Assembly (NCBI GenBank): GCA_036245805.1
Contig: BTRK01000002.1
Span: 41,646,661 to 41,710,660, forward strand
Direction of reading: 5' to 3'
From: Pristionchus mayeri
Taxonomy: Eukaryota; Nematoda; Chromadorea; Rhabditida; Neodiplogasteridae
DNA length: 64,000 nucleotides
The position numbers were made by a program, and so were the translations under genes. Positions 45,699 to 56,620 of this stretch are shown piece by piece (position 1 is the stretch's first letter; each line of letters opens with the position of its first letter). The notes under the pieces were generated by a model. It saw only the letters and a list, made by a program, of their open reading frames with translations, was not told the origin of the DNA and did no database searches.

Positions 45699-48600
45699 TC
45701 AGTGCTTGTATTGCCAGAAGAATTGGACAAGGTGTTCCTTCAGGAGTCCCTTATCGATTCCAAGCTCAGCTGCCACCTGAATCGAACGATCTCAAATTAC
45801 ATACACGAAACTCGAAATTATTAATCGCGGTGATATGTGAGTGATTCAACAATAGGATGAGTTACGAGAGTGTGCGCTGTACGCAGAAATAATATTGCCC
45901 GTTATCTTGATTTAAGGCGACAGTACCTTGTTGACGGCGAACTTTTCTGCGGCGTGTATCAGGGAAATCTCGATGTGACGGCGTTGATATCTCAGATCTG
46001 AATTTGAAAGAATTAATTAATGATTGAAGGTCGATGGAATTCCAGTGGACTATCATCTCTCACATCCTCGCCTCATTATCTTTCACATTGCCCGAGAAAT
46101 CGCCTGACCCTCTCCAATTTGCATACTCTCTCGTCTCTCTAACCGACGAGAGAGTATAGGGTCAGACGATTACTCCATTGCCCAATATCGACATCGGAAA
46201 TCATATTACTCGTTTCCTACGATTTCATAGCACGTTTCATTCACCAAATAACTCATTATTGTTACCCTTGAATTGTCTGCGTTGGGCCTCAGTGCTTTCG
46301 TTGAAGGGCGGGAGAGTACGCATGAATTCCACGTATTCGAAGGCATGTTTGAGAAAGCGGCTGGTGTACGAAAGGACCTTAATATAGAGCGACTAATTTC
46401 AAAATAAACAAAAAAATACAATGAAAAACACGCATTTATTCTCCCTTCAATCATTAGCGCGTCATAGTTTTCGACTGGTCCCTGTAGAATACAATCGAAT
46501 TAAGTCATATAGTCGGTTTCGTAGCACTTGAGTAGGTTTTTTAAAGATGTACCAACCCCTTTCATGGCATTGATTATGAATCGTCGAACGTGTGCATCCA
46601 AATCTCTTGCGTTGATCCACAATTTTTCAGCAGTTTTTACGATGGCTTCTTCGAAAGCTCGGCTCCCCAAGGTGAGATCGATTTCGGACAGTCCTTGAAT
46701 CGACTCTGAAAAGTGATTGAATCGACGTTTTCATGTGCATTCTTCGTCGTTTTTTTCCTATTTTATGATTTACCGTTGTAGTCCTTTCTCATCTGTTCAG
46801 TTATCGTGTCCGCAGTTGCGAACGCCAATCCCATGGCACTGAAGTTGGTGGCGATGCTGAGGTGGTCACTTGCTTCTTTGAGGACCTATACTTCTATAAT
46901 GACATTTCGAAATTCGAAGAATGCAACACACCTTGCTTCTAGCTTCTGCCATTTTTGCATCGCCGAGCTCGATCTGCAATGGTTGGAGTATTAACATACA
47001 TTTTTCTAGATTTTTTTACAAGAAAAAACTATCGGTATCTGGTTTTCGTTCACTTTCTAATGAAACTTTTATCAATACCTATATATAAAGCGCAGGTTCC
47101 GTCCGTGTCCGGATTGCGAAATAGGTAGGAGAGGGATGGATGACGTTAGGAAAACATAGGTTCACTACCGTATGCCAATCAATAATTAGCATTGGGTCAA
47201 TTACCGTATACCAATCGATAATTAGCCATGGGTCATCTCTTATTCCGTGGGTCAGATTTATGATTTTGACCTTTGATCTTTGAATTACCGTATACCAATC
47301 AATAATTAGCATTTGGACAACTACAGTATACCAATCGATAATTAGCCATGGGTCACCTCTTATTCCGTGGGACAGATTTATGATTTTGACCTTTGATCTT
47401 TGAATTACCGTATACCAATCAATAATTAGCATTTGGACAACTACAGTATACCAATCGATAATTAGCCATGAGTCACCTCTTATTCCGTGGGTCAGATTTA
47501 TGATTTTGACCTTTGATCTTTGAATTACCGTATACCAATCAATAATTAGCATTGGGTCAACTACCGTATACCAATCGATAATTAGCCGTGGGTCATCTCT
47601 TATTCCGTGGGTCAGACTTATGATTTTTACCTTTGATCTTTGAATTACCGTATACCAATCAATTATTACCATTGGGTCAATTACCGTATACCAATCGATA
47701 ATTAGCCGTGGGTCACCTCTTATTCCGTGGGTCAGATTTATGATTTTTACCTTTGATCTTTGAATTACCGTATACCAATCAATAATTAGCATTTGGACAA
47801 CTACAGTATACCAATCGATAATTAGCCATGGGTCACCTCTTATTCCGTGGGTCAGATTTATGGTTTTGACATTTGATCTTTGAATTACCGTATACCAATC
47901 AATTATTACCATTGGGTCAATTACCGTATACCAATCGATAATTAGCATTTGGACAACTACAGTATACCAATCGATAATTAGCCATGGGTCACCTCTTATT
48001 CCGTGGGTCAGATTTATGGTTTTGACATTTGATCTTTGAATTACCGTATACCAATCAATAATTAGCAATACGGCAACTACCGTATATCAATCGATAATTA
48101 ACCTTGGGTTCCCTCTTATTCGGTGGGTCAGATTTATGATTTTGATCTTTGATCTATGATCTAAACTATGCCAATAAATAATTAACATTGGGACGACTAC
48201 AGTATACCAATCGATAATTAGCTATGGGTCAAAGCTTCTAGAATGTTCCTGAACGTTCGAAAATGTTCCAAAGCTTCTAGAATGTTCCAGAAAGTTCGAA
48301 AATGATCCAAAGCTTCTAGAATGTTCCAGAAAGTTCGAAAATGTTCCAAAGCTTCTAGAATGTTCCAGAAAGTTCGAAAATGATCCAAAGCTTCTAGAAT
48401 GTTCCAGAAAGTTCGAAAATGATCCAAAGCTTCTAGAATGTTCCAGAAAGTTCGAAAATGATCCAAAGCTTCTAGAATGTTCCAGAAAGTTCGAAAATGA
48501 TCCAAAGCTTCTAGAATGTTCCAGAAAGTTCGAAACTTTTCTAAAGCTTCTAGCATGTTGATTCGAAAAAGAGAGGGGAGTAGGATAGGAGAGGGGGGAA

Positions 48601-49364
48601 GGAGAAAGGGAGAGTAGGAGAGAGGGGGAGAAAGGGAGAGGGAGAGAGGGAGAGGGAGAAAGAGAGAGTGGAAAGGGAGAGAGGGAAAGAAGGAAAGAGG
48701 AGTGAGAGAAAGAGAGAGGGTAGTGGGAGAGGTGGATAGAGGGAGAGAGAGGTTGAGGGATAGAGAGATGGAGAGAGGGAGAGGTGGAGAAAGGGAGAGA
48801 GAATTTAGAGGGAGAGAGAGACGGAGAGGGGGAGAGGAAGATTGAGGGAGAAAGGGAGAGAGGAAGAGAAGGGGAGAGATGGAGAGAAGGAGAGGAAGGG
48901 GGATAGGAATTGAGAGGGAGAGGTTAGAGGGTGAGGAAATTGGAGAGGGAGAGGTTAGAGGATGATAGAGTTGGAGAGGGAGAGGTTTGAGGGTGAGGGA
49001 TTTGGAAATGTTAGAGGGTGAGGGAGTGAGATTGTTTGAGAGGGAGGGTTAGAGAGGGAGAGAGAGAGTTGGAGAAATAGGGAGAGGGAGATAATGAAAG
49101 AGAGGGATGGAGCGTGGGAGAGAGGGAGGGAGAAACGTTAATGGAGTTTGAGAGAGAGAGATTTTGCATCCGAAATAAATAAGACGAGGCTAAGAAGACA
49201 TCCCGGAGAACGCCAGTCGATAGCGCGCGCCGAGGCGCGCGCTATCGGCTGGTTTTCAAATGATTCAAATCACATTTCCGAATGACAATATTTACCTTAT
49301 TATCGGAGAACAAGTTCTGTGCGAAGGCCAGAGAAAAGAAGGCGAATCCCATGAATATTTTCAT
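45699..49364 (-). CDS. Helical secreted family gene with Helitron-like insertion in intron 1
   Basis: Exons on the minus strand: 49364–49296, 46973–46932, 46885–46774, 46705–46557, 46482–46437, 46377–46266, 45997–45927 and 45776–45699. Exon 1 MKIFMGFAFFSLAFAQNLFS is a signal peptide. Exon 2 is IELGDAKMAEARSK; exon 3 KEASDHLSIATNFSAMGLAF, TADTITEQMRKD; exon 6 has MRTLPPFNESTEAQRRQF; exon 7 RRHIEISLIHAAEKFAVNK; exon 8 AAELGIDKGLLKEHLVQFFW ending QYKH. All are open. Intron 5 has a GC in place of the usual GT (AAT then GCGTGT), so splicing there is uncertain. Intron 1 is about 2.3 kb instead of about 120 bp because of a Helitron-like insertion with a heat-shock-element array. Its TATA box (49396–49404, reverse) lies 32 bp from the ATG. 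Molecular role unknown. Confidence 0.65.
46090..46180. repeat. Palindromic mini-element copy in an intron of the helical gene
   Basis: GCCTGACCCTCTCCAATTTG and CATACTCTCTCGTC pair with the inverse GACGAGAGAGTAT and GGGTCAGACGATTACTCC. Same family as the calpain intron elements, located in intron 6. Confidence 0.75.
47165..48230. repeat. 120-bp tandem repeat (about 9 copies)
   Basis: The unit starts at exact 120-bp steps (47281, 47401, 47521, 47641, 47761, 47881), with one extra internal 40-bp block near 47940. Each unit contains two copies of a 24-bp sub-motif with ACCGTATACCAATC and ATAATTAGC, then CTCTTATTCCGTGGGTCAGA. Because the period is a multiple of 3, a 329-codon minus-strand frame rich in LIIDWYTV stays open. 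I regard it as non-coding. Confidence 0.93.
48231..48558. repeat. 39-bp tandem array, each unit a five-subunit heat-shock element
   Basis: About 8.4 copies in 39-bp steps. Each unit contains TTCTAGAATGTTCCAGAAAG followed by TTC, i.e. TTC–GAA–TTC–GAA–TTC with exactly 2-bp gaps, which is the ideal binding pattern for trimeric HSF-1. The first unit differs (CCTGAACG) but keeps all five subunits. All complete units preserve them while linker bases vary (ATGATCC or ATGTTCC). The array lies in intron 1 of a minus-strand gene, about 0.75–1.1 kb from its start codon. The minus-strand frame across it (EALDHFRTFWNIL repeats) is incidental. Confidence 0.9.
48569..49165. repeat. Purine-rich (GA) tract of about 600 bp
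   Basis: The plus strand is almost entirely G and A in irregular GGGAGA, GAGAGG and GGAGAAA repeats, with only scattered pyrimidines. Such strand-asymmetric tracts can form triplex DNA. It separates the heat-shock-element array from the terminal hairpin of the Helitron-like element. Confidence 0.9.
49213..49252. repeat. GC-rich terminal hairpin
   Basis: A 19-bp stem with one T–G mismatch and a GA loop: CCAGTCGATAGCGCGCGCC pairs with GGCGCGCGCTATCGGCTGG. Its position and terminal CTGG fit the 3' hairpin of a Helitron, although there the hairpin usually lies some bases inside the end. Confidence 0.85.
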
Positions 49365-50009
49365 CTCAACTGATGACTTTGATTGCCATGCTTGACCTTT
49401 TATAGGGATATATGGATTGTGATTCAGAACTGTTGTTGTCATTCCTTTTCATCTAATTATTGTGCCCGTTTAGCTATTGAATCACCCATGATTTCTTCGA
49501 ATCACGGGATGAATTACTCAGAATTGGAGAAGCGTCCGAGAAAAACAACAGTGAAATATGGCACGTTAACATCGATCATGTCGATTGGAGAAAACATATT
49601 CGGTCAGGGGAAAACGCAGATGAATTGCCATGCAAAATTTCAAGCATCTTTTCAAATTTTGTTTTCAGCGTTTGTGTTGTCCTACAATTTTGGTCCTGCT
49701 TCCTGTGACATCCATATGTTATCACTTATCGTTGTTCTTATCATCTCTGCTAAGCTAGTAATTTTGAAGTATTCAATTCCCTTGCTCTTCTCAATTGGGC
49801 AGAATCGATGTGTCAATGTCGATGTGTCTGTTCACTGTTGTTTATCTCGAACGCTTCTCCAATTCTGATTACGCGATCCCGTGATTCCAGATGAGCATAT
49901 GATTTAATGCCTAAACCTGCACTCTCATTAGATGAAAAGGAATGCAAACATGTTCTGAATCACAATCACTATAAAAGGTGGAGCAGTTCAATCAAATGCA
50001 TCTTTCGAG
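49365..50009. promoter_or_regulatory. Divergent intergenic module 2 with two TATA boxes
   Basis: Lies between head-to-head helical-family genes. The minus-strand TATAAAAGG is at 49396–49404 and the plus-strand TATAAAAG at 49970–49977, 32 and 33 bp from their ATGs. The blocks CAGAATTGGAGAAGCG, ACAACAGTGAAATATGGC and its inverse (CTTCTCCAATTCTG near 49854) make the module itself imperfectly palindromic, consistent with two promoters derived from one. Confidence 0.7.
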
Positions 50010-52838
50010 ATGAAAATCTTCCTGAGATTGTTCCTGATTTCTGTGGTCGCCGCACTTCTGCTGGTTCCTAGCAATGAGGTAAATTTTGTTAATTCAAAAT
50101 GAATTTATTTGGATGAAAACATTAGCCTTCTATAGTACGTTCTCACAATTTTTGGCACTATGTGAACATATTCTGCAAATATTGGACTTGAATGCCTTTC
50201 TGGTTCTCATCCGATCTAGTATGTTTCCTGAAAGTTTTCCCTTATTTCAGGGTGAGATCAGTGAAACAAAGATGGCTGAGGCTAGATCAAAGGTATCCTT
50301 AATGTTTCCAATTTCCACATTTCATTTTACAAGTATTTTAAGGCACCTCAATGTGCAATGTGTTTCGAACAATCACATTTAATGGGAAACAATGCTCGAA
50401 CAACCACTTAAGAGCATTTTAAAACGACTCTTTTGTGTTAAATGAATCATATCATCAAGGTCCTCAACGGAGCGAGCGACCATCAGAAAATGGAGATGAT
50501 TGCGAACGCGGACGATATTACGGAGCCGATGAAGAAAGACTACTTCGGTGAAACTTGAATCAGGAAGTAAATCAAACTAAAAAAAATATATTTTCAGAGT
50601 CGCTAAACGGTCTCTCCGAGGATGAGCACTCCTTGTGGGACACAGCTTTCCAAGCCGCTATCAAAAAGGCTGCTATGGAATTCGAGATCGACGCTAGGGA
50701 ACTGAAGAACAATATTGCGAAATTCATAAACAATATCTTGAAAGGGGTACGTATTAGGTTGGTAAGAAAGTTCTGTCGCGTTTCTCGTATTTTACATTTT
50801 GGTTTATCCTGCCCTTCAAAGGTGATCAATCTTCATACGATCTTCAGCAGTCTAATAGTGCTTGGTTACTCTTTCGAGAAAACGTTATCACAGTATTCTC
50901 CAATTACTAATTCTGGTATAGTCGATTGCCAAATTCAGCGAAATTTATGACCAACCCTATTTTTTATTTGATCATAGTTGAAAGAAGACATGTGATATGG
51001 GTATAACTAACATGCTGTTGTAGAGTGCAACAGATGGGCATGTTTTGTATTGCATAACAATAAGAAAGACCCATTATGCTAACTTGGGATCAGCGCTAAT
51101 TCTGAAAACTTCACTGAATTGAATTGTTAAGCATTTCTCATCCCTGAAGATTTAGCGATTGATCCAGTAAGCTCAATTGTAGTGAGTAGTGAAGTACTCG
51201 GCATGATTAGTGTTTACCCTAAATGGGAAAGTGGTGCACCCAACTGTTCGAAAGCTAAATTTTTTCAAATGATGAAACCGAAAATTGTTCTTTAAATTCA
51301 GTCTTTTTTGCAATCTTCAGCTTCCCACACATATCGAATGCCGGATGTTATGTGATAATATGGATGTACAACTCTAGTGTTATCACCCTTCAAAGCAGTA
51401 GAAGCAATTGGTAGCTCTTATTCAAACAGCTGAGTTCAAAAAATTACACCATAAAATCGTCATTTTCAAAATTTTTGAGATTTTATTTATTTACTCGATT
51501 TATATGCGAAATAGAATCTACTTAAACATGTTGACGTATACTACTTACTTCACTTCACGTTATGTTAAATTGAATTTCCAGACAATTTAATCAGTCAATA
51601 AAAGATGGAAAAATAGTACGCGACAGAACTTTCTTACCAACCTAATAATATTTAGTTTTTTTTTAAATATTCACTGTTCGGCTGTAGGAATAAAAAGCTA
51701 CAATTCACAAAAATTGTATCAATTTTTTTTCAGAGACACTGGCGCTGCGATACATTGGCTAACGCGAGAAAAATGGTTAGCTCAATTATGTGTTATATTG
51801 CATTAGTTGTAATTACATTGTTATTATTGGTGATTACGGCAACTAGTTTCTATGTTTTCAGGTCTTTACGATTACCTTCGGCAATCTTGCGTTGAAATAT
51901 GTGGACGTCAGGAGATTGCTGCCTCCCTCTGACGATAGCTCTGAGAGCCAACGCGAACAATTCAAGGGTGAGAAAGTTGAGGATAGCGAGTTCGCGGGGC
52001 ATTTTCGTGCATAACGGGCTATTCAGAAAAATGGAGACTCGGAGAACCGTATGCAAGATAACAAAAAAACCTACATAACAAATCTAATGCGAAACAGCCT
52101 AAGCAGAATAAGGACTAAGTTTAAGGCGTTTCTGAGTAGTCGGTTTTCTGAGCTGTCTGTTACGTCGATTTCGGATGACAACCTTCTCCGAATGATATCC
52201 AAAAAAATACTCTATTGTACCATCATCACAACATGTCAAGAAGTCTAAGATGTAGAAGGTTTCAATTTTTTGCGTATCATCCTATGATGATCATCGGAGA
52301 GCTCAGTTCACCGTTATATGCTTGAGTTATGTTATTTTACATGCAGATCTGGCGGAGCGACTCCATCACATCGGCCGTCTCTTAACACGGACTGCTGAGA
52401 ATTTTGCAATTAAGAAGGTGACACAATTGCCGAGAATTGAAGGCATCGTATATTTTTGTGCATGACAGTATCAATTAATCGTTGCGGAACTATGCAAGAA
52501 GATTTACCGGGGTATCATCGTACGATACACTCTCCCGAAAAAACATGAAATTGTAAACAAATACCGGCCAAAAAAAACTCTTGAAGAGCGTCGCAATTGA
52601 AATTTCATGTATAAAATATATACAGTGATTCGAAACTCAAATACAGGTGTCCGCTGGGCTCGGAGTCGACGAGGCCGTCCTGGAGAACCATCTTGAAGAA
52701 TACTTCCGCCCATACTCTCCCCATCCCATCCACACACATGGCCCTGTTCCCCGCCCTGTTCCCGTGTATACAATTCCCCCATGGCCCCTTACTATACCCA
52801 CCCGATCACTTGACAAATACAACCGTCAATACAATTAA
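50010..52838 (+). CDS. Helical secreted family gene, extended C-terminus
   Basis: Exons: 50010–50078, 50251–50292, 50460–50549, 50598–50755, 51734–51776, 51862–51967, 52347–52417 and 52647–52838, GT–AG borders. Exon 1 MKIFLRLFLISVVAALLLVP is a signal peptide. The body includes GEISETKMAEARSK, NGASDHQKMEMIANADDITE (shorter than in paralogues), ARELKNNIAKFINNILKG, YVDVRRLLPPSDDSSESQRE, HHIGRLLTRTAENFAIKK and SAGLGVDEAVLENHLEEYF. Unlike its relatives it runs on past YFRPY with a proline-rich tail (HTHGPVPRPVPVYTIPPWP) to TAA at 52836. A mariner-type MITE lies 8 bp after the exon 4 donor. The most divergent member of the 43–61 kb cluster; function unknown. Confidence 0.62.
50763..51645. mobile_element. 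Mariner-type MITE with no recognised transposase
   Basis: 883 bp flanked by TA (50761–50762 and 51646–51647), with terminal inverted repeats TTAGGTTGGTAAGAAAGTTC and onward. No transposase motif is readable, so it is non-autonomous. It is inserted in intron 4 of the helical gene, leaving the GTACGTA donor intact. Confidence 0.85.
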
Positions 52839-52908
52839 CCTACTCGGATAAATAATTGTAATCATGTCATAATAATGTAGAGCAAGGTGAGTAATCACAA
52901 ACAAGTTA

Positions 52909-53793
52909 TTAGGTTGGTGCAAAAGTTTCTTTCTTTTTTCATGCACGAACATTCTGACCTCCACATGCCGTTGCAATGAACGAATCAAATAATTGTTTTT
53001 GCTATTGATAGGGACATGGGTACACACTATGGTGAATAATATGATCTGTTGATTCGATCAATTAGAATAGATCATTTTAGTTCGGAAGAAATTGGACCTG
53101 GTCGATCGATCCGAATTTTCAAGTTCTCCGATAGGAATAGCGTCGAGGCTCCAATTAGCACAACATTGCAAAGTACTACGACTGGGTATGTCATACGACA
53201 TAGCCCATCAAATCTGCCTTGATAAACCGACTAGAATTATCGGCCCAATTACATACCTGCCCACTTTGAAAATCATTTATCTCTAATTACTGAGCGCCAA
53301 TTGCTTGCACAACATTGACAAGTGTTGCGGTGATTTGTGAAGTACTTTGCCATATTTAATTATGCTAGCACATTTAGGAAAATATAAGTCTTCCCGTTCA
53401 AGAACTACAGTTTTTGAAATCATCATATTCAGATTCATAAGCTGAAATTAATACTTTTTGGTGTTTCCTGTGTCCCACACACGTTCGAATCCGGATTTCT
53501 CGTGCTTTGCAGAACAAAGACCTCATCCCCAAGTATTATTTAATTGGACAGAATTAGAATCCTACTATAACTCGATAACCAGAATTCAACAGAAAATGCT
53601 AAAAATAGCCGTTTTCCGATGTTTCTTTTCTTAAATGTACCAACTTATTACGATGAAGCGTAGATCCAATTCAAACGTATGGTAGTAATCTACCGCCATG
53701 GCCATAGCACATCGTATTCAGAAATCGTGAGTCTAAACACGACAACATAAATTTTAAAAAAATAAAAAGAACGAAACTTATGCACCATCCTAA
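52909..53793. mobile_element. Decayed mariner relative
   Basis: 885 bp between TA dinucleotides. Left end TTAGGTTGGTGCAAAAGTTT, right end the inverse of a TTAGGATGGTGCATAAGTTT-type sequence (about 4 mismatches). A plus-strand remnant near 53190–53240 (LGMSYDIAHQICLDK) resembles the helix-turn-helix of mariner transposases. Palindrome 2 begins inside it near 53340, so only its right part is mirrored at 62322–62763. Confidence 0.65.
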
Positions 53794-54054
53794 TAATCAC
53801 GATCTTGAATGGGTGAATTTAACCCGTCTTTGTTTTTCTTTAATTGTTGTTCTCCACGAAATCCTCGACAATTCCTCTTTGTCGGGCTAGAGCGAATGTT
53901 GTATCGGTCCGATATCATCTGCATTGTGTTTCGGTGATTTTGGATGTATTTGATAACAATAGCAGTAAATTAAACTTTTGGAAGTTTATTTGTCTGGTAA
54001 ACATATTGAGGCCACTTTATTAAGTGGCCATTATTTTTAAACTTCACGATTTGC

Positions 54055-54450
54055 ATTTGGCGAAAAGTTTGTCACCTTTAGGGACTATAACTTCCGCATA
54101 ATATATGTTGTTGTTTTTTTCAGTTTTGAAAAATTTCGAGAATTTTAGTTTGACCGCCCCGCAATGTCTCGTGCACAGAAGGACATAGTCAACGTAAAAG
54201 TTGTAGCCCTGGATCTCCTCTGTCTTTACAAAATAACAACGGATTTCGAACTATAATGTAAAGGATGTTATGATCTTTTAAATGCTGCCGATTTGACTGC
54301 CGTAAAGTGATATTCTGGCGACGCAGTTTGAAAGAAAATCATTTGAAATACTTTATGCCAAATTTTGAAGAGATTGGTTGAGTTTGAAAATCACTCCCGC
54401 CAACCCCCTAAAATAGTCGGTTCTCTCGCGATTCCTATCATATGTGAGAG
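54055..54450. repeat. Unknown dispersed repeat, copy 1
   Basis: Shares with 56825–57285 in the same orientation: a GCGAAAAGT start, ACCGCCC, CAACRTAAAAGTTGT, GATTTGACT, GACGCAG, and CGGTTCTCTCGCGATTC or CGATTCTCTCGCGATTC. The copies are clearly diverged. Both are mirrored in the right arm. No coding capacity was seen; type unknown. Confidence 0.6.
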
Positions 54451-54615
54451 ATTGCGTCGAATGAATATATCTGAATAGACCATTGTATCAAGTGTTTTTT
54501 TATCAAATTGATTTATCTACACATGTGATATGGTTGTGGGCGGACAGAAGGATATTAGAACTGATTAAAGCGAGAGTGGGTGAATAGGAGAGTATAAATG
54601 AGTGGCATTGGCTCA

Positions 54616-55978
54616 TCAGTGTTTGTATGGCCAGAAGTACCCGGCAATATGTTCCTTCAGGTGACCCTTGTCGATGCCAAGTTCTGCTGCCACCTGAATT
54701 CGAAATCAAACGATCTCCAATTACATACACGAAATTCGAAATTAGTTATTGCGGCACTCTGCGAGTGTACTGAATGCAGACATAATATTTCTAGAAATTT
54801 TGATTTTATACGACAGTTCCTTGTTGACGGCGAATTTTTCTGCGGCGTGTATCAGGGAAATCTCGATGTGACGGCGTTCATATCTCAGATCTGAGTATAA
54901 AAGAATTAAGTAATGGTTGAAGCCCGCAATTTCAGTGGACTATCCACTCTTTCGCACTCTCACCCCTTTATCGCACTCATTGTTTTTCTTAGTTTCGACA
55001 TCGAAACTGCTACTCGTTTCCTACATTTTTACGGAATGTTTCCTTACAGCATATAAATAATTATTCTACCCTTGAATTGTCTGCGTTGGGCCTCAGTGCT
55101 TTCGTAGAAGGGCGGGAGCATTCGCATGAATTCCACATATTCGAACGCATGGTTGAGAAAGCGGCTGGTGTACGAAAGGACCTGAATAGATGGCGATAAC
55201 TCCAATGCAAAATTATCAAAAATAATACATTGAAAAACAGTAACCTTTATTCTCGCTTCAATCATTAGCGCGTCATAGTTTTCGAATGGTTCCTGTAAAA
55301 TAACATTAAATCAAGCATGTTTTCGGTTTCCTAGCGCAAGAGTATTATTTTTAATAATGTACCAACCCCTTTCATGGCATTGATCAGGAATCGCCGAACG
55401 TGTGCATCCAAATCTCTTGCGTCGATCCACAATTTTTCAGCAGTTTTAAGGACCGCTTCTTCGAAAGCTCGGCTCCCCAAGACGAGATCGATTTCGGACA
55501 GACCTTGAATCGACTCTGAAAAGTGACTTGATAGGCGTTTTCCTGATGTAAACTTCACCGTTGCAATCCTTTCTCATTTGCTCTGTTATCGTTTCCGCAG
55601 TAGCAAACGCCAATCCCATGGCACTGTACTTGGCGGCGATCTTGATGTGGTCACTTGCTTCTTTGAGGACCTGAATGCACTTCTAAAATGATGAGATTTG
55701 TACCTTTATAATGCAATTTCGAAATTTGGAAAATGTAACGCACCTTTGTTTTGGCCTCGGCCATCCTTGCGTCGCCGAGTTCTCTCTGGTACAAGAGTAG
55801 CATAGTTGAAAATAGATTTAGAAATAACAGTAAATTGGGCAGTCGAGAACTAAGGCATAATATCGCCTTTGATATATCAAAGTTTTCATCCGACCTAGTG
55901 CCTACTAACCTCATTGTTGGAGAACAGTTGTTGTGCGATAGCCAGAGAAGTCAAGAAGAATCCCAGAACGATTTTCAT
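54616..55978 (-). CDS. Helical secreted family gene, palindrome 2 left arm
   Basis: Exons on the minus strand: 55978–55910, 55785–55744, 55670–55559, 55515–55367, 55292–55245, 55181–55070, 54890–54820 and 54693–54616. Signal peptide MKIVLGFFLTSLAIAQQLFS; then ELGDARMAEAKTK, KEASDHIKIAAKYSAMGLAF, IDLVLGSRAFEEAVLKTAEK, MRMLPPFYESTEAQRRQF, RRHIEISLIHAAEKFAVNK and AAELGIDKGHLKEHIAGYFW ending PYKH. The intron 5 donor is a normal GT (55244–55243). The intron 7 donor reads AAG then GAACTG where paralogues have GTACTG. Splicing to exon 8 is therefore probably lost and read-through would add KELSYKIKISRNIM and a stop. Secreted, helical, function unknown. Confidence 0.62.
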
Positions 55979-56620
55979 TTCGACTGACGCATTTGATTGA
56001 ACTCGATTACCTTTTATAGAGATTGAGGTTCTGTACTTGTGTTATCATTCCTTTTCATCTAGTTATTGGTCCGGTTTAGATGCTGAATCATACGTGCTTT
56101 CCTCGAATCACGGGATGTATTAATCAGAATTGGAGAAGCGTTCGAGAGAAATAACAGTGAAATATGGCATGCTCGCATCTGTCGATGAGGAAAATATATA
56201 CGGCCATGGGAAAACGCCGATCACTTTCCATGCGATCACTTTCCATCTCTGTTTTTAATGATTTCACAAATTTTGTTTTCAGCATTTGTGTCGTCCTGCA
56301 AGATTGGTCCGGGTTACCACTTATCGTTGCGCTTATCATCTCGACTAGGCTAGTATGACATGCCCTTGCTCTTCTCAATTCGGCATAATCGATGTGAACG
56401 TGTCTTTTCACTGTTGTTTATCTCGAACGCTTTCCAATTCTGATTACGCGATCCCGTGATTTCAGATGAGCATATGATTCAATGCCTAAACATGCACTCT
56501 GATTAGATGAAAAGGAATGTAAACATGTTCTGAATCACAATCACTATAAAAGGTCGAGCAGGTCAATCAAATGCATCTTTCGAGATTAAAATCTTCCTGG
56601 GATATCAATTTTTGAATTTG
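55979..56620. promoter_or_regulatory. Divergent intergenic module 3 with a dead plus-strand partner
   Basis: Same blocks as modules 1 and 2. The minus TATA box is at 56018–56011. The plus-strand TATAAAAG (56545–56552) is followed by CATCTTTCGAG and then ATT in place of ATG (56585), AAAATCTTCCTGGGA and no further family exon. The divergent partner has lost its start codon and its body. Confidence 0.65.

Larger units (their letters stand above)
47072..49252. mobile_element. Non-autonomous Helitron-like element
   Basis: The left edge reads TCAATACCTATATATAAAGC then a GTTCCGTCCGTGTCCG stretch, resembling Helitron 5' ends I know from animals (a TC start followed by TATATAAA and CCGTCCGT). The right edge is a 19-bp GC-rich hairpin that ends CTGG (the CTRR rule) before T. 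There is no target-site duplication and no terminal inverted repeat. Internal content is a 120-bp satellite, a 39-bp array and a purine tract, with no Rep/helicase frame. It sits in intron 1 of a helical-family gene whose paralogues lack it. The exact 5' base is uncertain (47072 or 47078). Confidence 0.6.

Noticed and set aside
47079..48068. 329-codon minus-strand open frame with LIIDWYTV repeats
   Set aside because: It is the translation of a 120-bp satellite whose period is a multiple of three; there is no signal, domain or non-repeat coding sequence beyond a few codons.
48218..48556. 112-codon frame with 13-residue repeats (EALDHFRTFWNIL)
   Set aside because: The 39-bp period keeps the frame open; the DNA-level heat-shock motif explains the conservation better.
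47165..48558. CRISPR-like arrays
   Set aside because: The repeats are contiguous tandem units without unique spacers, and the genome is eukaryotic.
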